Assembly (NCBI RefSeq): GCF_033115175.1
Contig: NC_084850.1
Location: 1,673,024 to 1,737,023 of the forward strand
Origin: Lepus europaeus
Taxonomy: Eukaryota > Chordata > Mammalia > Lagomorpha > Leporidae
Direction of reading: 5' to 3'
DNA length: 64,000 nucleotides
Part shown: in pieces, positions 12,060-25,267 of the stretch
Position numbering within the stretch: the first letter of the stretch is position 1
Layout of the letters: every line of letters starts with the position of its first letter
Translations under genes and position numbers: made by a program
Notes under the pieces: model-generated
Told to the model about the DNA's origin: nothing
What the model saw: the letters and a program-made list of their open reading frames with translations, nothing else
Database searches by the model: none

Positions 12060-13010
12060 GGACATGAATGGCAGAGTGTATGGCACTTGAATGGACACAG
12101 AGTTTGGCGGTTCAGTGGATCTTGGTAAAAGCAGATTTTGGTGCCAGGACTGGCGCCTGTGTGGACACAGACTTTGCCGGTGGGGTGGGGCTTGGGTGGA
12201 CGCTGAGTTTGGTGGTTCAGTGGATTTTGTGTGAAAGTGGCTTTTGGCGCCAGAAATGGTGCTTGCGCAGACAGTTTGCCAGTTCAGTGGATCTTCAGAG
12301 GTTGGCTTTTGGCGCCCGGAAAGGCACTTGCGTGGACGCAGAGCGTTGCGCCGGGGTGGGGCTTGCGTGGAAGCAGAATGTTGCGCCGGGGTGGGGTTTG
12401 CGTGGAAGCAGAGCGTTGCGCCAGGGTGGAGCTTGCGTGGGCGCAGTTTGGTGCCAGAGGTGCGGCTTGCGTGGACGCAGAGTGTTGCGTCGGGGTGGGG
12501 CTTGCGTGGACACAGAATGTTGCGCCAGGGTGCAGCTTGCGTGGACGCAGAGTGTTGCACCGGGGTGGGGTTTGCGTGAACGCAGAGTTTGACGCCAGGG
12601 GTGGAGCTTGCGTGGGCGCAGTTTGGCGCCAGAGGTGGGGCTTGTGTGGACGCAGAGTTTGACGGCAGGGGTGGGGCTTGCGTGGACGCAGAGTGTTGCA
12701 CCGGGGTGGAGCTTGCGTGGACGCACAGTTTGACGGCAGGGGTGGGGCTTGCATGGATGCAGAGTGTTGCGCCAGAGGTGGGGCTTGCGTGGACGCAGAG
12801 TTTCACGGCAGGGGTGGGGCTTGTGTGGACACAGAGTTTGACGGCAGGGGTGGAGCTTGTGTGGACGCAGAGTTTGACGCAAGGCCTGGGGTTTGTGTGG
12901 ATGCAGAGTTTGGTGCGAGGAGTGGGGCTTGCATGGACGCAGTTACATGGCAGGCGTGAGGCTGAGGTGGATGCAGAGCTTGGCGTTGGGGGTGAGGCTT
13001 GAGTGGAGGG
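12060..13010 (+). repeat. GC-rich minisatellite, 35-bp unit
   Basis: Tandem copies of a unit containing GGGGTGGGGCTTGCGTGGAC. The spacing of successive GTTGCG starts (12345, 12380, 12415) is 35 bp. Units are regular from about 12,340 to 12,900 and degenerate at both ends, where longer composite units with TTCAGTGGAT occur. Several CpGs survive per unit. Because 35 is not a multiple of three and the unit contains no stop triplet on either strand, long reading frames appear in every frame; I do not consider them genes. Confidence 0.95.
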
Positions 13011-13877
13011 GGGATTTGGGGCTTGGTGGGGGGGATTTTTTCCTGGGGGTGGAGCAGCAGTTTCTTGTATTCATGAGCAGATTCAAAATTGGCACATCCT
13101 GAGCAGGGCATTTGGGACGTAACCACAGTGAAATACCTCTGCCTTGCTTTGGACAGATCCAGTGAAGGGATCCTGATCCATCTTCCCTGGATCAGGAACT
13201 GCCTGACAGGACAGAGCTGGAGAGCAAACTGAGTGCCTGATTACATCAGAATCACAAACTGTACACTGCCAGTGGAATCCACACTGCCAAGTCGTCAAGT
13301 AAGTTATTTTGGAAGGTGCCTCTGTGACCCTGGCAAACGACAAGGGGACAAAGGCTGCCTTCCAGGATCCACACACTCTGCAGGGTAGGGCCACACCTAG
13401 GGTGACAGTTGTCTGTTTCCTGCAGCAGGACAGTGGAGACCCTTCGTTGGGTCCCTTTTCTGCCCCTAATTCTAGCTGCCACACAATATGAAACCTTAAG
13501 CACTTGTTTTTTCAGCACTCAGTCCTTGCTGCTCACCTCACCCCCACCTCCCCTTCACTCTCCCAGCTCACTTGCTGCTAGGACATTCCATTGGTTGGAG
13601 GGTAGTGACATCACCTGTTGCTCTTCAAGTGCCTTCACCTTACCACATGACACAGCCCTGTGCTAGAAACCCATGGTCCATGCTGTTCTCAGTAAGCATA
13701 GTAACACTGTAGTTTCTGCACCTACCATTCTCAGATTGCACAGAGCTCTGGCCACCTTTGTCTTCTGTGGGACATTTCCTGAGAAAGAGAACAGCTCCCA
13801 GTCTCCTGCCAGCCTTTATCCCAGCAAAGAGATTTCCAGGTAATCTAGACCCACACAAATCCTCTTCTGACAGGCAG
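13011..13877. other. No recognisable gene; PNMA5 upstream region
   Basis: Between the minisatellite and a SINE. Probably PNMA5 5' intron; short frames on both strands look accidental. Confidence 0.45.
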
Positions 13878-14203
13878 CCTTTTTTTTTTCCACAAGCAGA
13901 GTTAGACAGTGAGAGAGACAGAGAGAAAGGTCTTCCTTTCATTGGTTCACCCCCCATATGGCTGCTACAGCTGGCGCGCTGCGCCAATCTGAAGCCAGGA
14001 GCCAGATGCTTCCTCCTGGTCTCCCATGCAGGTGCAGGGCCCAAGCACTTGAGCCATCCTCCACTGCCTTCCCGGGCCACAGCAGAGAGCTGGACTGGAA
14101 GACGAGTGACCGCGACAGAATCCAGCGCCCCGACCGGGACTAGAACCCGGGGTGCTGGCGCCACAGGCGGAGTTTTAGCCAAGTGAGCCACGGCACCAGC
14201 CAC
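13878..14203 (-). mobile_element. CSINE, antisense, in the PNMA5 5' region
   Basis: Ends GAGCCACGGCACCAGCC; ACAGGCAGCCT repeated at both ends. Confidence 0.95.
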
Positions 14204-14269
14204 AGGCAGCCTCTGTCAGTGTCCCTAGGCATCAGTCCCTGCCTGCTGACAATGGCCTTTGCCCCACAG

Positions 14270-14336
14270 GCACCTGCAGTGCCTACACGCAGCACAGTTC
14301 CCTCGACTTCTGAGGAGGAACCCACAGCAAGAGGAG
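14270..14336 (+). other. Candidate non-coding 5' exon of PNMA5
   Basis: 67 bp bounded by a ccccacag acceptor and a GAGGAG|GTCAGT donor, just upstream of the coding-exon acceptor at 14529. Only the splice signals support it. Confidence 0.25.
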
Positions 14337-14476
14337 GTCAGTACGGAGGAGTAATATAGGGGAGTTTTGGCTGGAGAGGCCCTCCACACTGTCCCCTCTT
14401 CAAAGTGGTTATAAGAGCCCTGAGAATCAAGAACTACTGTGGGTAAGGGAAGGTGGGGGCAGAGGAAGGGCTCTAG

Positions 14477-15916
<1,440 letters not shown>

Positions 15917-16157
15917 GAAGCATAGGCTCAGACCCAGACACTCCTTCCCATAGCAGGCAGAAGACACATTTTACAAAAGGGAAGGGGGAACCAAGAAAAA
16001 CAACAGAGGACCTCAGTGAGGCAGAGGGACATGGCAACCAGGCCCAAGCTGAGACCCCTCATCTTCTAACATTTGATACAGACTCCACCAACCAAGACCC
16101 AACAGTATGCAGCTCAGGGAGTACCATGCACAGGGCTCCCAATGGTGGGACAGGTGA

Positions 16158-16520
16158 GCAAGCACACTCAGCAGTTGGGGCAACCAACTTTATGGTAGGG
16201 ACAGCAGTGATGAAGAAGTTGAAGTGCGTACACGTAGGGACTCTGGCCTGCAGCTTGCTCCAGTTGCTTGGTCACCCTCAAAAATCTACCCAGTGGGCTA
16301 TGAGCTATGGGTGGTCAATGAACCCCAGGCTACATGGGTCCCAGATGAGCCTGCCCTGGAGCTGCCCCCACTAGAAGCTGGTGTTGGTGAGGAAGAGTTG
16401 CAAGGTAGAGAGTTAAGGCCTCGGAGGGCAGCACGCAGGGTAAATCCCGTCTTAAGGATGGTGTATACTGCTCTAGGGGAGCCCCAGGAAGGCAACACCC
16501 TTGAGACTCTGCGTAAGTAG
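16158..16520 (+). pseudogene. Coding-like remnant downstream of PNMA5 (possible C-terminal extension)
   Basis: An open stretch of 120 codons in a third frame relative to the PNMA5 blocks, containing SSDEEVEVRTRRDSG, VGYELWVVNEPQATWVPDE, then RAARRVNPVLRMVY and ALGEPQEG before a TAG. The composition looks protein-like and it is collinear with PNMA5. Mouse PNMA5 is, as I recall, about 170 residues longer than human, so this may be the relic of such an extension. It has no good ATG of its own. Confidence 0.45.
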
Positions 16521-17186
16521 GAGCTGCAAGTCAAAAGGCTCATAGCATGGGCATCAGTGGGTATGCAGGGAAACTTTTGTTATAGGGGAGGGGGAGGAAG
16601 GAAAAGAGGAGGAAAAAGGACTCTATTTGGCGGAGGGAGGGGAGGAGTGTTATTTTGTTCAGCTTTATTTGCACAGGGCCATTGGAGACTTGAAGAGGGG
16701 AGACAGGGAGAACCCAGGCATGGAATGGTGTGCCAAAACTTAGCAACTGGCAGGCAACTCCACAGCCTGGCAACTCAGGCGGCCAGTTTGGAAATGCCCC
16801 TGAGGGCCTAGGGCCTAGCACCTGAGGACCTTGGCCACCCTCCCGGGCCTGGGAGACACGGGGTGGGGGGGAGAGACCATCTCAAGGTGCCAGCTGCCTG
16901 GGGCTCCCCAGGGGGCCCCCCGACCCATTCACCACCCCCGGGGCAGGCTGCTCCCTGTCCTGGGGAGCCCACCCTTACCTGTGTAGGCCCCGTAGTGACC
17001 CACGTGTCAAGTCAGCATCCCCTGCCACACCGACCACCATTCTGTGCAGGCCAGGAGGTGTGTGTGCGCCCAGGCTGGAGGTCCTGGCCCGGGAGGCCTG
17101 TGCCAAGGCTCTGCGCGTCCCCATCGCGTGGTGAGCCCCGCCTCTCACTGCAGACGTAGGCCACTGCCACTGTCCTTGCGGAGTGT

Positions 17187-17209
17187 GTGTGTGTGTGTGT
17201 GTGTGTGTG
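17187..17209. repeat. (GT)n microsatellite
   Basis: About 11 GT units upstream of the candidate PNMA5 poly(A) site. Confidence 0.95.
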
Positions 17210-17731
17210 AGCACACTTACCTGAGCAGCTCCTCCCCAGAGACCCCGAGCCCAGTCCCAGGAGGCAGCAGGAAAGACAGCCGAGGGCGCAGCTGACCAAT
17301 GCTCCCTCTGTGATGGTGACCGCGATGGTGGCAGAGGAGGAAGAACTGAACCGACGATGGACTGGGGGCTCTGTGAGGTTCCACGGGGACTGTGCTCTGA
17401 TGTTGTCCCCCTGAGTTAGTTGTGACTCAGTTTCCCAGCCTGATGTGACATTCCCTGCAGTGTTTCCAGTGTCCCTTAACTTCCCGTGTGGGCCATGGGC
17501 AGGGCCATGCCCGGCTGGTCAGGGGATTCCTGCAGTGACTGCGTCTTGTCCTGGCGAGGGGCAGATCCTGGGGCCCTCAGGAGGGGAGAACAAGACGGGA
17601 GGGCCCTGGCGTGCAGGGCAAATGAGGAACCCTGGAGGAGGGAGGCCTGGGACCCATGGCCTCCAGTAGCCGTCAGGAGTTACCCTCTGTGTCATCGTCC
17701 CTTCTCTTCAATGGCTGCAGTGTTTCTGTTC

Positions 17732-17737
17732 AATAAA
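17732..17737 (+). terminator. Poly(A) signal AATAAA, candidate PNMA5 3' end
   Basis: AATAAA followed within 25-45 bases by a GT/T-rich tract (ctgctgtgggtgtct). It is the first canonical signal downstream of the PNMA5 frame, implying a 3' UTR of about 1.8 kb. Confidence 0.5.
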
Positions 17738-18465
17738 GCTTGTTTAATGTTCCAGCTGTCTCTCCTCTGCTGTGGGTGTCTCAGGGGACCATGGGCTGCG
17801 GTGAGTGGGCAACAGTGGCCGTGTTAGCACTGGTGTACGTGCTGGGCAGCACCTGTGCCTCAGGGGCTGTGGGGTTCTCTGGGCTGGATGCAGCCAGGAA
17901 ACTGCATGCTAGTGAGCATGGGTACGGGCTGGTTCCACTGCCAGGGTCCTCAAGGAGCCCCAGGAATCACTGAGTTAGCTGTTAATGGGTGAGCAAGGCA
18001 CAGCAGGCAGGATCTGAGGCCTGGCATTCCTGGCAGTACTTTGAGGGGCTCAGGGCAGCCACACAGGTCAGCAAAGCCTCATGTAGAAATGGAGGCTGGC
18101 AGACAGTCAATGATGTGCCCCAAAAGGGCCCAGGCACGAGGTCAGGTGCCCCTGCCATGGGAGGATTGGGGAGGAAGGACAGGGAGAGCCGCTGTCCTTT
18201 TTGAGTCCTGACTAGGAGGGCACCCCCTCCATACCCTCTATCCTGGCAGCAGATGTTGGGCTGTGAGTGGAAGGTTGCAGATGGGTGTGGGGAGAGCAAT
18301 GCTTACCCGGGACACCTGAACACTGGCTGGAGGGGCAGGAGTTTCCAGGGAGTGTCTTGCGGGTCACAGAGAAGAGCCCAGAACCAACCATCTTCAACCT
18401 TCCTGAGATTTCTGTGACCCTGCAGACTTTTAGGGCCGGTCTCTAGGTGCAGGTGGGGTTTTTAA

Positions 18466-18757
18466 TATTTATTTATTTTAAGGCAGAGTTAGAGAGATCC
18501 TCCATCTGCTGGTTCACTCCTCAAATGGCCTCAATGGCTAGATCTGGGGCAGATCCGAATCCAGGAGCCAGGAGCTTCTTCTGGATCTCCCTTGTGGATG
18601 CAGGGGCCCAGGCACTTGAGTAATCTGCTGCTTTCCCAGGCACATTAGCAGGGAGCTGGATCAGAAGTGGAGCAATTGGGAGTTGAACTGGCGCCCATAT
18701 GGAATGCCAGCACTGTAGGTAGCAGCTTTGCCTGCTAGGCCACACTGCTGGTCCCCT
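18466..18757 (-). mobile_element. CSINE, antisense
   Basis: TATTTATTTTAAGGCAGAG start and TAGGCCACACTGCTGGTCCC end; lacks the GA tract. Confidence 0.9.
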
Positions 18758-19439
18758 CAATATGCAGTTTAACTGATATAAAAGCCTTGGGAGATGGTGA
18801 CTCTGAATTGGGCTCCTCCATGCAGGAGTGGAGCAATTCCATTGACCTGAAAGTGGAATGGCCTTCAGGGCTCCCTCTGGGCCCACAGGCATCCTCCAGA
18901 CATTTTCAGGAACAGAGCCTCTGACCACTCCCATGGTATAGATGGCACAACAAGTCTGCAAAGCAGGTGAAGAGCCAGGGCCAGGTATTTGCCTCTGCCT
19001 GAGCAGCCTGCAGTGCTCCCCTGCCCCCCAGCACCTGGGCGGCCCGTCCAACCGATAGGCGCTACAGACAGCAGGGCTGCAGGGATGGAGGAGTACTAGG
19101 AGACACTGGGCCTACACAGGCAATGGGGATGTCAGTGTGTAGTAGTGAGTAGCAGGTCAAACGGGCCATGCCTGCAGCCTCCTTGGCTTAGCCTTGGCCC
19201 GTATTGCAGGTGCTCTGGGGTGTGTCCCTTCAGGGCACCCTGCAGGAACATGGTGGCCACCAGTTGTTTGTGCTCTCCCTGCCTTTTCAGGAAAAGCACC
19301 ATCCACAACATGTCTACCCCGTGAGTCTCAGCAGAGCCATAGTGACTGGTGACTCCAAAATCCTTCCAGAATTTGGAAGCAGGAGCACAAGAAAGGGATT
19401 AAGAGAAGGGCTGATTGTTGCCAGAGCCTGCAGATCTCA

Positions 19440-19720
19440 TTGTCTCTCCCTGTTGAGAGTGTGCCTGTGTGTGCTGTGGTACCTGAGCAGGTGTGAGTGT
19501 GTGAGTGTTGCATAGGAACGTGTGTGCACATGTGTGGGACCACGCATATTAGTATGAGTGTGTGAGCACAGCTGTGCGAGTGTGGGAGTGTGTCATGGAA
19601 CATGTGTGAGCGTGTGAGAGCTTGTGTGTCACTGTGGGTGTGAGTGGGTGTACGATGAGCGTGGGTGGATGTGTGGGAGTGGGGCGGGCAGCTGAATGGG
19701 TGTACACACGTGAGAGGCTC
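19440..19720. repeat. Degenerate GTGTGAGT-rich tract
   Basis: Low-complexity GT-rich stretch with recurring GTGTGAGTGTG; produces spurious His/Thr-rich frames on the - strand. Confidence 0.8.
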
Positions 19721-20830
19721 CCTTGTTGGGATCGCAGTCGTTGAAGGGGTGTCACGAGGAGGTCGGGAAGGAGGCAGCCAGTGGAACAGGCCTCTTCCTC
19801 CCCACCCCGGAGCAGGGAGACCTCCGGTCTTCCCCGGATGCTGGGCTCTGCGTGGCACCCTGTCTTCTCTATCCCTGCCCGCGGCCCGTTCTCATCTGCA
19901 AAGCTCCTGCCTTACACTGTGTTCGACTACACGGCCCTCCACACGTACTGTGCGTGGGGCCGTGTGTGGCCTGGGACCACCAAGGGGCTCCCCTGGGTTC
20001 CCAGGGGCTGACTGTGTCTGACCGCGAGGCAGCTCCCTGGGACTGGAGAGAAAAGGTAGAGGAGCCCCATCAGGACCCCACCCGGGGACAGAAGCCAAGG
20101 TGAGAGGACCCAGAGGGTCCCTTTACCCAGCCTGTCCCCTGACCCTGGTGGACCGAAGTCTACTTTCTGGGTTTCTCCCTTGGCCTTCATTTGATAGCCA
20201 TTTCTAGGTATCATGCTTACTTGAAAATAAACACAGTGTATGCTCATCTACCACTTTATGTCATCATGCAAATGGACAAGAATAAGGCTAAGCTAGGGAC
20301 AAGGCTGGGACTACCTGTACTTTTCCCACCAGCTCTAATCCTCAGTGGCCTTTCGGAGATCTTGGCCTCCACATGCTCCCAATTCTTGGAGCATGGGTGT
20401 GAGATGCTTATTTGCCACAGAGATGAAAATGTCCTGTGGCCATCACTTTGCAAGCCCACGTGGCAGAGGAGACCTGGGTAGTCTGGATCAGGACAGGCCA
20501 TGGGAATCAGCTCTGCTCCTGTGAGAGACAGGAGCATAGCCTAGCCAGAGACTCCCAGAGACCACCCCATTCCCATCCCTCAATACTCACCACAGGGCAA
20601 TGTGAACTCTCTTCTCTTACCTTTTCCTTTGCCTGCTCAAATAGAATCATCACTCCAGGCCCCTGTTTCTGTCACCTCAGAGTGGGTGGGACAAGGACCA
20701 AAGCCCAGGAACTTGCCAGCTACTTCCTAGGCCTGGGAATGTTGCTTAAACTGTTTGGTTTGTGTACTTTGTCATGACAGTCCTTGGAAATGAATATAAT
20801 CCTCCTTCTCCATAAGAGGTAAGACTCAGG

Positions 20831-21017
20831 GGGCCGGTGCTGTGACACAGTGGGTAAAGCTGCCGCCCGCAGTGCTGGCATCCCATATGGGTGCCAGTTC
20901 AAGTCCCAGCTGCTCCACTTGCCATCCAGCTCTCTGCTATGGCCTGGGAAAGCAGTAGAGGATGGCCCAAGTCCTTGGGCCCCTGTATCTGTGTGGGAGA
21001 CCCAGAAGAAGCTCCTG

Positions 21018-21073
<56 letters not shown>

Positions 21074-21136
21074 GCTTCTCCTTCTCTCTGTGCAACTCTT
21101 TCAAATAAATAAATAAAATATTTTTTTTAAAAAAAG
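20831..21136 (+). mobile_element. CSINE, sense, with internal deletion and long CT tract
   Basis: Target duplication GAGGTAAGACTCAGG / GAGGTAAGATTCAGG. The usual segment between GAAGCTCCTGGCTC and the CT tract is missing. Confidence 0.93.
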
Positions 21137-22160
21137 AGGTAAGATTCAGGAATGTTTTCCTTATTTACCTATGATGAATACAGACATGGACCCTCAAAAT
21201 TCCCATTTATATTAGGATTCGTCAGAGCAGAACCGAGAGGAAATGACATTTAGATACGTAAAGATTGACAGACAGTGAGATAGACTGATTATGGGAATCA
21301 GCACAAGCTATTTTTAGAGACTAACGAGTCCCACTAAATGGCATTTTCAAGTTAGGGAAAGATTTCTTTTAGGTCTTTCTGCCACGCATTAAGATTCCTA
21401 GAAATAGCTAATTAGGAGCTGCTATCACAGTCCTTGTCTCCTCAATTAGTAAAAGCTCCTTCTCCTTTCTCAGTTGCACTCGAGATAATAGCTGATGTCA
21501 GGCAAAGAAAGTAGCTGTGGAACCAAGTTCAATGACCCCAAAGGTCTCTGCTCAGTGGCAGAAGTCCTCTGAGTGTCACATCTTCTATCTTTGGATAATC
21601 CTTTTTTGTCTCTGGATTGGATCAAAACTTGGATGCTTGGATAGTGTGCAGCTTTCATTTTCAGATTATATAAAACTTGGAAATATGGTTCACTTGATAG
21701 GAAAAAAGACAATTTAACAGGATCCAGGCTGCTTTCATGAGCAAGATGATGTTGTACATCTAGAGGAGTGAGTTCTGGTGTACATCAGGGAAACCTTGAG
21801 CAGAGTCTTTGAGATGTGTATTCATGATTACTAACAAGGAAGGGTGAAAGGAACCACGAGTGTTTAAATGGAAGAACTGTTAACCAGGAGAGAATCAAAG
21901 TAGCAGTTTCATTTATTTTAGGGGCTGGCATTTAGGAGAGAGATTAGAGGCCACCAGGGGCAACAATCAAAGGCAAACAGGTTTAACCAAATTGAAGAAT
22001 TCATTTTCTGAAACAGGCTGTCCACAGACAGAATGGGTTTTTAAGGGGCTGAGTTCCTGGTCATTGGAAGTGTGCAATAATGATTAGGTTTCCCATGTCT
22101 GTAATGATAATGAAGGTAAGGAAGGACCCAAAACACTACAATAGTCTTAAGATTTGATGA

Positions 22161-22483
22161 GGAGCCGTTGCTGTGGTGTGGCGGGTGAGGCTGCAGTGCC
22201 GGCATCCCATATGGGCACCTGTTCAAGTCCTGGCTGCTCCACTTCTGATCCAGCTCTCTGCTGTGGCCTGGGCAGGCAGTGGAAGATGGCCCAAGTCCTT
22301 GGGCCCCTGCACCCACATGAGAGACCCAGAGGAAGCTTCTGGCTCCTGGCTTTGGATCAGCTCAGATCTGGCCATTGCAGTCATTTGGGGTGTGACCCAG
22401 CAGATGGAAAACTCACTCTCTCTCTCTCTCTCTGGCTCTACCTCACTCTGTAACTCTTTCAAATAAATAAAATAAATATTTTA
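22161..22483 (+). mobile_element. CSINE, sense, inserted in the left target duplication of the SOD1 retrocopy
   Basis: AAGATTTGATGA occurs at 22149-22160 and 22484-22495, the latter being the start of the pseudogene's own 18-bp duplication. Confidence 0.95.
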
Positions 22484-23101
22484 AAGATTTGATGAGTCTA
22501 GTTTATGCCAGTGTGTCCTATAGTGTCTCCCACCACTCTCCAAGCCCAGACCAAGTGTGCTGCCTGCAAGTCATGGTGACAAAAGCCATGCGCATGCTGA
22601 AAGGTGATGGCACAGGGGAAGGCACCATCCATTTCGAGCAGAAGGGAACACATAACAGGACTGGCTGAAGGCCTGCAAAGATTCCGTGTGCATCAGTTTG
22701 GAGATAATACACAAGGCTGTACCAGTGCAGGTTCTCACTAATCTTCTATCCAAAAAACATGCTGCTGGCGGCAGGAGGCAAAGGATTAATAGAAGCATGT
22801 GGGTGACCTGGGCAATGTGATTACTGGCAGCAATGGTGTGGCTTATGTGTTAACTGATCTCACTCTTGGGAGACATGCCCATCAGTGGCTGCACTGGTGG
22901 CCCATGAGAAAGATGACTTGGACAAAGGTGGAAATGAAGTACAAAGCCCAGAAATGCTGAAGTTGTTTGACTTGTAGTGTAATTGGAATCACCTCATATT
23001 CCCTACCATCTGATGTGAGTTCTAGTAACTCATCTGTTAGCATGATAGTTGTAGAAATGTAACTTGATGAATATTAAACACTGTAATCTTAAAGTATAAT
23101 T

Positions 23102-23395
23102 GTGGGGCCAGTGCACCACTTAAGCCACCCCCTGAAACATCAGTGTTCAAGTCCTGAGTTCCAACTGTTCTGCTTCTGATCCAATTCCCTGCAAATGGCC
23201 TGGGAAAGCAACAGAAGATGGCCCAAGTGCTTGGGCCCCTGCAACCCACATGAGAGACCCAGATGAAGCTCCTGGTTCCTGGTTTCCACCTGGCCCAGAC
23301 GCTGCCATTGTGGCCATCTGGGAAGCAAATCAGTGAATGGAAACCCCCCCCCTTTCTCTTTGCTTTTCAAATAAATAAATCTTTAACAACAAAAA
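23102..23395 (+). mobile_element. CSINE, sense, inside the SOD1 pseudogene 3' UTR
   Basis: GTGGGGCCAGTGCACC start and TTTTCAAATAAATAAATC tail. SOD1 sequence resumes at GTAGAATGTGAACTTC. Confidence 0.93.
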
Positions 23396-23512
23396 AAGTA
23401 GAATGTGAACTTCTTCAGCCTCTCTAAATATCTGTAATGAAAACTGATTTATAATCCATTGGAAGATTTCTATGGTTTTATAAAACTCATATTCAATTAA
23501 AATACCTGTTTG

Positions 23513-23838
23513 AGGAGCCAGCAATGCCAGCATCCCATATGGATGCCAGTTTGAGACCCAGCTGCTCCACTTCCAATCCTGTTCCCTATCGGTGTGCCTG
23601 GGAAAGTAGCAAAAGATGGCCCAAGTTCTTGGGGCCCCGTGCCCATGTGGGAGACCCAGAAGCAGCTCCAGGCTCCTGGCTTCAGCCTGGCCCAACCCTG
23701 GCAGTTGCAGCGATTTGGGGGTAAACCAACTGATGGAAGATATCTCCCTCTGTATATGTGTGTCTCTCTCTGTCTCTGTCTCTCCTCTCTGTAATTCTGC
23801 CTTTCAAATAAACAAAAAATAAAACTTTAAAGAAAAAG
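23513..23838 (+). mobile_element. CSINE, sense, second insertion in the SOD1 pseudogene
   Basis: Flanked by AATACCTGTTTGAG and AAAGTCTGTTTGAA; tail CTTTCAAATAAACAAAAAAT. Confidence 0.93.
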
Positions 23839-24714
23839 TCTGTTTGAATGGTCTGTGTGCTTTCTCAGAATTACATATGAGTATTAAACTTATTTTCTGA
23901 ATTCAATTTTCATTCAACCCTGTGAATAAACACCGCGTATGGTGCTTTAAAAAGATCTGATGAGTCCAGAATCCATATATCCTGTGCATACAGTTTCTAG
24001 ATCTTGCTATTAAGTATGTATTTTCTTTTGTAGAGAATGGCTTTAATAGGAGCAAAGAAGTTTCATAGCTGAATACACCAAGCTATTATACTTTAAAAAA
24101 GAAAACATCAATACTGATATGTATAATATCTTAACATTTATTATAACTGTGTACATTAATGTGGGTTAAGCAAGTATGATTAGAAACACCAAGCAATTAA
24201 AAAAGGAGCAAAAATAATGCAACCATTGCTCTTCCTCAAGTCTGCTGAAACCTGAGCCCTTTTAGACACGTAAGAGGCTGTTTTGGATTAAAATCAATAC
24301 TGATCTTCCAAGCTTTCTTACAATATCTTGCACGTTGGTTCTAAAAATCACTTAAAGGCAGATTATAGCTGTAAGATGGGGAAAGCAGCCTATCTTGGGT
24401 CTCTTTCTACATTGCAGTTCACCATGTGGGCCTGCACTGAGCCTCATGTGCAGCATCTCTCAACAAAGAAATTACTTTTCTTTAACTTATTCATCCAATA
24501 CTTATGTTTTAGTGCCTACCATGTGCCAAATACCATGTTGGGCTAGACTCAGGGAATCCAGGCACACATTCAGTGTGGGTTCATGAAAGAGGATGCCTGG
24601 GGGAGGCCTGATGGGGCAGTATTACCTGTCAGGATTTAGGTATCCTCTGCACAGTGCTTGGCACACACCAAGCACAGAATCAGTGCTTGCTGTTGTGATT
24701 ACTGCTCCAGGAGA

Positions 24715-24835
24715 GAACATGGGCTCTGAAGAGAGACAGCTACGGTTCTGTGCAAGGCATGAGCACCTCTCTGAGCCTCAGCATCCTCATCTGGATTGTT
24801 ATGAGGATTAAAGGCATCCCTCCGTGATAATGTCT
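24715..24835 (+). mobile_element. MIR fragment
   Basis: ACATGGGCTCTGAAGAGAGA followed by CTCTGAGCCTCAGCATCCTC and TATGAGGATTAAA, the MIR order. Confidence 0.7.
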
Positions 24836-25215
24836 GGGATGGGATAAGGCTTCAAGAAATGGTACTTACTTTTCTCCCTTCTTAATCTTTCAGGTACCTA
24901 TATACCCTAAAATTTACTTCACAAGGTTTCTGAATAAAGCTCAGGGAGTAGGAATTCAGGATTAAAAGTATTGATCTGCTATCAAGAGTCAAACAGGAGG
25001 AGATATCCCTTTGGTCAGTAACCTCCTAAATTTATATCCAATCAAATGTAAATCTAGTTGTTCAAACTTCCCAATACATAGCCATACATCTGCAGGAAAA
25101 ACTCAAATATGGTTAAAGGTGGGTAGGAGGAGGCCAACAAAATCCACCATATAACTCAATCAAAAGCAACTACTCCTTAAAAGTGTATGGAAATTCTAAA
25201 AATATACATATAGCA

Positions 25216-25221
<6 letters not shown>

Positions 25222-25265
<44 letters not shown>
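25222..25265. repeat. (TA)n microsatellite
   Basis: About 21 uninterrupted TA units, in the presumed ZNF185 3' UTR or just beyond it. Confidence 0.97.

Positions 25266-25267
<2 letters not shown>

Larger units (their letters stand above)
17760..22148. other. Intergenic stretch without recognisable gene
   Basis: Beyond the PNMA5 poly(A) signal there are two SINEs (18466, 20831) and a GT-rich tract. The remaining sequence gives frames of up to about 125 codons with no family resemblance. 19,700-20,100 is CpG-richer than its surroundings. Confidence 0.45.
22502..23951 (+). pseudogene. SOD1: Processed pseudogene of SOD1 (Cu/Zn superoxide dismutase)
   Basis: Intronless copy of the SOD1 mRNA. A decayed 5' UTR precedes an ATG at 22573. 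Recognisable coding blocks follow (ATGGTGACAAAAGCCATG, TTCGAGCAGAAGGG, GATAATACACAAGGCTGTAC, GACAAAGGTGGAAATGAAG), ending near 22,996. The 3' UTR matches SOD1 with TTAAACACTGTAATCTTAAA and GTGAATAAACACCGCGTATG. Deletions shorten the coding part by about 40 bases and stops and frameshifts abound. Two SINEs (23102-23395, 23513-23838) interrupt the 3' UTR. An 18-bp target duplication flanks the copy (22484-22501 and 23952-23969, two mismatches). Confidence 0.93.

Noticed and set aside
11952-12882. Long frames on both strands (up to 284 codons) with Pro/His- or Cys/Gly-rich repeats
   Set aside because: All come from the stop-free 35-bp minisatellite; no start context, splice signal or family resemblance.
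12060-13010. CRISPR-like array
   Set aside because: Units are contiguous, without unique spacers, in a mammalian genome; it is a minisatellite.
19328-19858. 176-codon His/Thr-rich - strand frame
   Set aside because: Arises from the degenerate GTGTGAGT tract; low complexity only.
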